Below the pieces are notes generated by a model that saw nothing but the letters and a program-made list of their open reading frames with translations, made no database searches and had not been told where the DNA came from. Below are positions 41,718 to 45,548 of a stretch of DNA of 45,548 nt, one piece after another (the first letter of the stretch is position 1; every line of letters starts with the position of its first letter). The stretch lies in contig PGYL01000029.1 in NCBI GenBank assembly GCA_002839645.1, forward strand, positions 1-45,548, in the 5' to 3' direction. The translations under genes and the position numbers were made by a program. Origin of the DNA: Methanomicrobiales archaeon HGW-Methanomicrobiales-2. GTDB taxonomy: Archaea; Halobacteriota; Methanomicrobia; Methanomicrobiales; Methanoculleaceae.

Positions 41718-43297
41718 AGGTAACGCCCCCGCAGTTCGACCTCGTGCTCCCGGGAGAGGACCTCGTCCGCCCCCGGGAATGCCCCCGCGTACCCTTCGAT
41801 GAAGGCCTCTTTTAACTCCGCGAAGTTCTCTGTGGTGCTCTCGAGCGTCTGGAAGAAGACGTGAAGGTCGACCCCCCGTGCCTCGACCTCCGACGACGTG
41901 GACGCAAGTCCGAAGTCGATTAAGACGCACTGGCCGTCGCGGACGATCATGTTGCTCGTCGTCAGGTCGCCGTGAACGATCCCCGCCGCGTGCAGCCTCC
42001 CGACCGCCTCGCCCGCGAGGCCGATCGTCTCGGGGGTGGCGACATACTTCAGCACGTCGCCGGCAACGCGCTCCATGACGATAGTGTCCGCGGTGATATC
42101 CCGGATCACCGGGGTGGGGACGCCCGTCCGCCGCGCCGCCGCAATCAGGCGGGCCTCGGCCCGGGTCCGCTCCGTGATCAGCCGCCGGTCGAGGCCCGGG
42201 TTCCGGTAGCGTTTGCTCGTCCGATGCTTGATTACATCCGCCTCCCGGATCGTCACGACCGCCTCCGCACCGCGGGCGACGCCCCCATCGTGCGGGGCGG
42301 CGGCAAAGATCTCGCCGGGCTCCGTACGCCAGGCGACCTCCACCTCATCCGCCCGAAAGCCCGGTCGGATCTGTGACTCCTCGAGGGGGAGCACGACGTT
42401 GTGCTCCAGCATGATCTTGCCCGTATAGGCGATCATCGCGCCGTTGTCACCGAGGAACGTCCGCTCCGGGACGGCGAACGCCGCTCCCCGGTCTTCGCAC
42501 ATGACCTTGAGCATCTCCTGCAGCCGCCCGTTCGCGCCGACCCCGCCGACCAGCAGCACCTCGTCCTTGCCGGCATGCGCGAGCGCCCGTTCCGTCACCT
42601 CGACGCACATCGCAAACGCTGTCTCCTGGAGGCCGAAGCAGACATCCTCAAGTGTCGCCGCGCTCTCCTGGGCGGCACTGACGAGTCCGGAGAAGGCGAG
42701 GTCCATCCCCTTCACCGTATACGGGAACTCGATATAGTCCCCCTGCCGCGCAAGGTTCTCGATGATCGGGCCGCCCGGGTGCGGGAGGTCGTGGCTCCGG
42801 GCGAACTTGTCGAGTGCGTTTCCAAGGCCGATATCCAGCGTCTCTCCAAAGATGCGGTACCGGCCGTTCAAGTAGCCGAGCACCTGTGTGTTGGCGCCGC
42901 TCGCGTAGAGGACGATGGGATCGGAAAACCCGGTCGCCCACCTCCCGATCTCGACGTGCGCCACACAGTGGTTGACGCCGATGAGCGGCACGCCAAGGGC
43001 TATAGAGAGGGCCCGTGCGGCGGTCGCCACTGTCCGGAGGGAGGGGCCGAGGCCGGGCCCCTGGGAGAAGGCTACGGCCCGGATACGATCCGGCTCCGTG
43101 AGCACCCGGGAAATGACCTCCTTCATCACCGAGGCGTGATGCTGCGCGGCTTCCCGCGGGTGGATCCCTCCCTTCGGCGGGATGTAGGGCGATGAGTGGA
43201 GGGCGACCAGTTCTTCTCCAAAGAGAGCGGCACTGAGGTTCCACGCGGTTCCCTCAAGACCCAGCACCAGCCCGTCTTCGGGCATTATATCCGGCAT
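41714..43297 (-). CDS. Kae1-Bud32 fusion, tRNA threonylcarbamoyladenosine synthase
   Basis: A 527-residue fusion for the t6A modification of ANN-decoding tRNAs (KEOPS complex). The N-terminal Kae1 part (about residues 1-325) shows HHASVMKEVI (metal ligands, His53-54 region), NHCVAHVEIG, ASGANTQV and the FGETLDIGLGNALDKFAR block. The C-terminal Bud32 kinase part (about 335-527) shows VIKHRTSKRYRNPGLDRRL, HGDLTTSNMIV (catalytic Asp) and IDFGLAS. The fusion is known in methanogens. ATG 43297 is chosen by family start; 43285 is also possible. The 122 bases before it hold a possible TATA box (ttcataataatg, about 43330). Confidence 0.95.
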   Translation of the reverse strand: MPDIMPEDGLVLGLEGTAWNLSAALFGEELVALHSSPYIPPKGGIHPREAAQHHASVMKEVISRVLTEPDRIRAVAFSQGPGLGPSLRTVATAARALSIALGVPLIGVNHCVAHVEIGRWATGFSDPIVLYASGANTQVLGYLNGRYRIFGETLDIGLGNALDKFARSHDLPHPGGPIIENLARQGDYIEFPYTVKGMDLAFSGLVSAAQESAATLEDVCFGLQETAFAMCVEVTERALAHAGKDEVLLVGGVGANGRLQEMLKVMCEDRGAAFAVPERTFLGDNGAMIAYTGKIMLEHNVVLPLEESQIRPGFRADEVEVAWRTEPGEIFAAAPHDGGVARGAEAVVTIREADVIKHRTSKRYRNPGLDRRLITERTRAEARLIAAARRTGVPTPVIRDITADTIVMERVAGDVLKYVATPETIGLAGEAVGRLHAAGIVHGDLTTSNMIVRDGQCVLIDFGLASTSSEVEARGVDLHVFFQTLESTTENFAELKEAFIEGYAGAFPGADEVLSREHEVELRGRYL

Positions 43298-43419
43298 AAA
43301 ACAGGTGTCACTCCATTCGTTCCGATCATTATTATGAAAAAGACCGGCCGCGGCCAGGGCCTGCAGGCGGGAGCAGGTGAAGCGTGGCCGCGACCGTATT
43401 TTGTATCCGGGGTGAGGAC

Positions 43420-43599
43420 CTACGTCTGGAACTCGGTGTAGCCGCACTTGCCGCAGGCCGCACGATCCTTGTGCGCGGCCATCAGCACGCCGGGGCCGCA
43501 CCGGGGGCAGTGCCGCTTCTGCAGAACTGCCGTGTCGCCCTTGACTTCGTAGCACTCGTGTCTCTTGACCTTGGTCGACTCCTGCTTCTTGGCTGCCAT
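43420..43599 (-). CDS. rps27ae: 30S ribosomal protein S27ae
   Basis: A 59-residue zinc ribbon ribosomal protein: KVKRHECYEVKGDTAVLQKRHCPRCGPGVLMAAHKDRAACGKCGYTEFQT, with the CPRC..CGKC zinc ligands. Full family length. The start at 43599 is three bases after the S24e stop, indicating a coupled pair. Downstream 122 bases before the Kae1-Bud32 gene are non-coding. Confidence 0.95.
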   Translation of the reverse strand: MAAKKQESTKVKRHECYEVKGDTAVLQKRHCPRCGPGVLMAAHKDRAACGKCGYTEFQT

Positions 43600-43602
43600 G
43601 CT

Positions 43603-43896
43603 TTAAGCCTCGCTCTCCGCCTTGGGTTCGCCGCGCTTGAGCAGGTACTCCCGCTCGGTCGACTTCTTGCTCTCTTCGTCGTCGTAGATCCGGGCCCGGC
43701 CGAAAAGTTCCATCTTTCCAAACTTGGTCCGCTCGAGATCCAGCACGAGGAGGTTCTCATTCTTGTTCTGCAGCGCAGCGAGCTTCTCTTGGATGCTCTT
43801 CCGCGAGGGTGTCGGGCCATCAAAGGTGAGCGTAAACGTAAGCTCCCTCCGGTTCAACACCTCGTTCCTCACATCACGGGTAATTTCGAAGTCCAT
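43603..43896 (-). CDS. rps24e: 30S ribosomal protein S24e
   Basis: A 97-residue small-subunit ribosomal protein: MDFEITRDVRNEVLNRRELTFTLTFDGPTPSRKSIQEKLAALQNKNENLLVLD, then the G-rich TKFGKMELFGRARIYDD. Family length and start match. A TATA box (minus strand tataaataa, 43925-43933) lies about 30 bases upstream, so S24e-S27ae can have its own promoter within the cluster. Confidence 0.95.
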   Translation of the reverse strand: MDFEITRDVRNEVLNRRELTFTLTFDGPTPSRKSIQEKLAALQNKNENLLVLDLERTKFGKMELFGRARIYDDEESKKSTEREYLLKRGEPKAESEA

Positions 43897-43965
43897 CGAT
43901 ATCCCTAAAATATTGTTGACGGATTTATTTATACTCTGGGATGGGCACGGGTTTTGCCGCATCCC
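43897..43965 (-). promoter_or_regulatory. S24e promoter
   Basis: The 69-base gap between the dephospho-CoA kinase and S24e genes contains the TATA sequence tataaataa (43925-43933, minus strand) at the right distance from the S24e ATG for a leader of a few bases. Confidence 0.6.
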
Positions 43966-44451
43966 TCACTCACGCACGAATACGTTCAGCATAGAAGCAG
44001 CCTCCTGCTTTGCCGGTGCGTCCACGAGCCGGAGGACGACCCCTTCTTGCGGCTGGCCGTAGAGAATGGCGGCCCCGGGTGGCGCGGCGAGGACAAGCGG
44101 GATGACCGCGAGATCCTCCTCGCCGTCGACGAAGATCACCCCCGGGGGATTCTGGACCGCCTCATTGATCGCGTCCACGAGTTCGTCGGTTATTGTGCCG
44201 GGAGGGTTCTTCGCCGTCAGCCTTCTTGCCTTGAGCAGGGGCGAACGGGTGCAGGGTATGCGCATCGTGTAGCCGTCGATGATGGCGATATCCGGGACGA
44301 TCCCCGCATCCAGGAGGTTGTGGGTCACCACGTCGCCGACGGCATAGACCACCCTGCCTTCGAGCCGGGGGAGGAGTTCGCCGATACTTCCGTAGAGGTT
44401 GCCGAACGGCTTTTTGAAGAGATCCCGGTGCGCTTCGGGAAGCCTGAGCAT
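43966..44451 (-). CDS. GTP-dependent dephospho-CoA kinase (DUF359)
   Basis: A 161-residue archaeal enzyme for the last step of coenzyme A synthesis, using GTP. Conserved blocks are KPFGNLYGSIGELL, VYAVGDVVTHNLLDAGIVPDIAIIDGYTMR (about residues 35-64), ARRLTAKNPPGTITDELVDAI and VIFVDGEEDLAVIPLVLAAPPGAAILYGQP, with the acidic metal-binding positions. The ATG 44451 overlaps the Spt4 stop by one base (TGATG). A TTG at 44454 is not needed. Confidence 0.92.
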   Translation of the reverse strand: MLRLPEAHRDLFKKPFGNLYGSIGELLPRLEGRVVYAVGDVVTHNLLDAGIVPDIAIIDGYTMRIPCTRSPLLKARRLTAKNPPGTITDELVDAINEAVQNPPGVIFVDGEEDLAVIPLVLAAPPGAAILYGQPQEGVVLRLVDAPAKQEAASMLNVFVRE

Positions 44452-44651
44452 CAACGGACCTTCAGTGCGTACCTGCCAGCCATCGTGATGTTCATCTTCT
44501 TCGCGATCTCCGAATGCTCGGGGTCGATGATCACGACGTAGCCCGCCCAGTCCTCGCTAAGGTTGGCCGTCGCGCAGATGACGCAGCTCTCCCCTTCCAC
44601 GACCCGGTGGCACTCGCGGCAGACCTTGACCACCTTCTTACGGACGACCAT
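44451..44651 (-). CDS. spt4: Transcription elongation factor Spt4 (RpoE'')
   Basis: A 66-residue zinc-binding partner of Spt5 that keeps RNA polymerase processive. It shows VCRECHRVVEGESCVICATANLSEDWAGYVVIIDP (two CxxC/CxxC-like zinc pairs and the Spt5 contact). The ATG 44651 is one base after the Rpo7 stop, so the genes are coupled. Normal archaeal length. Confidence 0.95.
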   Translation of the reverse strand: MVVRKKVVKVCRECHRVVEGESCVICATANLSEDWAGYVVIIDPEHSEIAKKMNITMAGRYALKVR

Positions 44652-44652
44652 C

Positions 44653-45222
44653 TTACGCCGCTCCCTTCTCCTTCTCCTGTTCGAGTTCTTCTTCCAGCCA
44701 GACCGTGGTCCCGAGGCCCGACTGCCGCATGGTGAGGCCGATCTTGCTCTCCCGGGGTTCACGCTCGTTCAACGAGAGTGCAACAATCCGGGCCCGGACG
44801 CCGTCGCCGACAGTAATGGCCCGCTTTGAGTCCTGGCAGACCAGCCTGCCGTTCTTCTCGTCGTAGTTGATATATTCATCCGATATCTGGCTTACGTGGA
44901 GCATGGCGTCGATGGGCCCGAGGCTGATGAAGGCGCCGAAACTCGTTGTCTCCACCACCTCGCCCTCGATCACTTCCTGGAGCGCCAGACGGAGCACCGC
45001 CGCTTCGAACCTGACATCGTAGTAGACGGCACCGTCTCCGGGGATCAACTCCCCCTCGCCAACGGTGAGAATCTTTGTAACCGCAATGAAGATGCCGATC
45101 TCCTTTGCGATACTGCCTTCCAGCTGTTCCTGCAGTACGTTGAGGATGACCTTCTCAAGGTCTTCCCCAAGGCGGTGCGGCGGAACCCGCACCTTGTCCT
45201 CCAGCGTCATCTTATAATACAT
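44653..45222 (-). CDS. rpoE: DNA-directed RNA polymerase subunit Rpo7 (RpoE')
   Basis: A 189-residue stalk subunit (with Rpo4) of archaeal RNA polymerase. It begins MYYKMTLEDKVRVPPHRLGEDL, has an N-terminal tip domain and then an S1/OB domain (VVETTSFGAFISLGPIDAMLHVSQISDEYINYD, about residues 86-118) that binds nascent RNA. The full family order is present. It is cotranscribed with Spt4 downstream (1 base apart) and the PIN-domain gene upstream (7 bases). Confidence 0.96.
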   Translation of the reverse strand: MYYKMTLEDKVRVPPHRLGEDLEKVILNVLQEQLEGSIAKEIGIFIAVTKILTVGEGELIPGDGAVYYDVRFEAAVLRLALQEVIEGEVVETTSFGAFISLGPIDAMLHVSQISDEYINYDEKNGRLVCQDSKRAITVGDGVRARIVALSLNEREPRESKIGLTMRQSGLGTTVWLEEELEQEKEKGAA

Positions 45223-45229
45223 GGTTTCA

Positions 45230-45548
45230 CTATCCCCTCATCAGCTCCAATGTTCTCTCTCTCCGCATCGAAACAACGTCGATTCCCTCGCCGAGAAGAG
45301 TTTTTCGGAGCTGGCGATCATTCGTCACCACGGTGCATCCTTCCCGTCGGGCATACTCGATTACCCGGTCGTCCACACGCTCCGCGGTACTCCCGCTCGG
45401 CACGACCGTCGAGCGCCGGGCCATCGCGAGGCCCACACGGGCGGCAGCCGCATCACGGCCGCGGCCCCGGGAAAGTCCGGAGAGCTCACCGACCACCTCT
45501 TCAAGGGTTATCGGTTCGAAGTCCCCGAAGAGGGCCAGGAGCTCATCA
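45230..45548 (-). CDS. PIN-domain RNase-like protein (partial, runs off the window)
   Basis: The C-terminal 105 codons of a gene continuing beyond the window end. PIN features are VIEYARREGCTVVTNDRQLRKTLLGEGIDVV (Asp residues of the nuclease core) and a LMRG end. In many archaea a Fcf1/VapC9-like PIN protein sits in this position before rpoE, often next to the translation factor aIF2 gamma. It would be an RNA nuclease or rRNA-processing factor. The 5' end was not seen. Confidence 0.8.
   Translation of the reverse strand, partial: DELLALFGDFEPITLEEVVGELSGLSRGRGRDAAAARVGLAMARRSTVVPSGSTAERVDDRVIEYARREGCTVVTNDRQLRKTLLGEGIDVVSMRRERTLELMRG

Noticed and set aside
1-45548. CRISPR array
   Set aside because: No regularly spaced short repeats were found by eye; the repeats present are single pairs or one tandem duplication.

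Overview
The window reads as chromosomal DNA of a methanogenic archaeon of the Methanomicrobiales, most probably Methanoculleus or a close relative. The basis is archaeal-only genes (ribosomal proteins S24e, S27ae and L40e, Spt4, Rpo7, a GTP-dependent dephospho-CoA kinase, fused Kae1-Bud32), AT-rich TATA boxes placed about 25-30 bases before starts, many leaderless or short-leader genes, and a GC-rich backbone. The genus is inferred from general resemblance; no search was run.

Layout. (1) 1-9.4 kb: housekeeping and accessory backbone genes: a secreted M28 peptidase, a glutamine-synthetase family enzyme, a tandem-Cache lipoprotein, a DedA membrane protein, O6-alkylguanine-DNA alkyltransferase, a LUD-domain protein, an MscS channel and an RNB exoribonuclease. 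(2) 9.4-14.9 kb: a complete phosphate-uptake locus, pstS - pstCA (both permeases fused in one polypeptide) - pstB - phoU, divergent from an AbrB-PhoU regulator. (3) 15-28.8 kb: a methyltransferase, a relic of a transposase, an ATP-grasp plus flippase pair probably serving surface glycans, a flavin reductase, a CPBP membrane protease, lipoproteins, acetyltransferases, a UPF0210-ACT pair, an isochorismatase-GNAT pair, an Imm-5-like gene behind a paired palindromic operator, and a stand-alone bacterial-type shikimate kinase. (4) 28.85-38.63 kb: an AT-richer segment bounded on the left by a decayed 3' half of tRNA-Val and on the right by intact tRNA-Val(CAC). It holds a broken IS5-type transposase, orphan membrane proteins, truncated gene duplications, a toxin-antitoxin-like gene pair and a small DNA-binding-like ORF that runs into the tRNA. 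It looks like an old integrated element that lost its integrase. (5) 38.6-45.5 kb: tRNA-Gly, HtpX, a DUF1917-like protein, then the conserved archaeal information-processing cluster on the minus strand (PIN protein, Rpo7, Spt4, dephospho-CoA kinase, S24e, S27ae, Kae1-Bud32, RdgB/HAM1, L40e).

The most interesting parts are the tRNA-Val-bounded island with its two-gene TTG-coupled module and the duplicated gene fragments, the PstC-PstA fusion facing a DNA-binding PhoU protein, and the paired operator 40 bases apart before the Imm-5-like gene. No CRISPR array, rRNA or intact integrase was seen.
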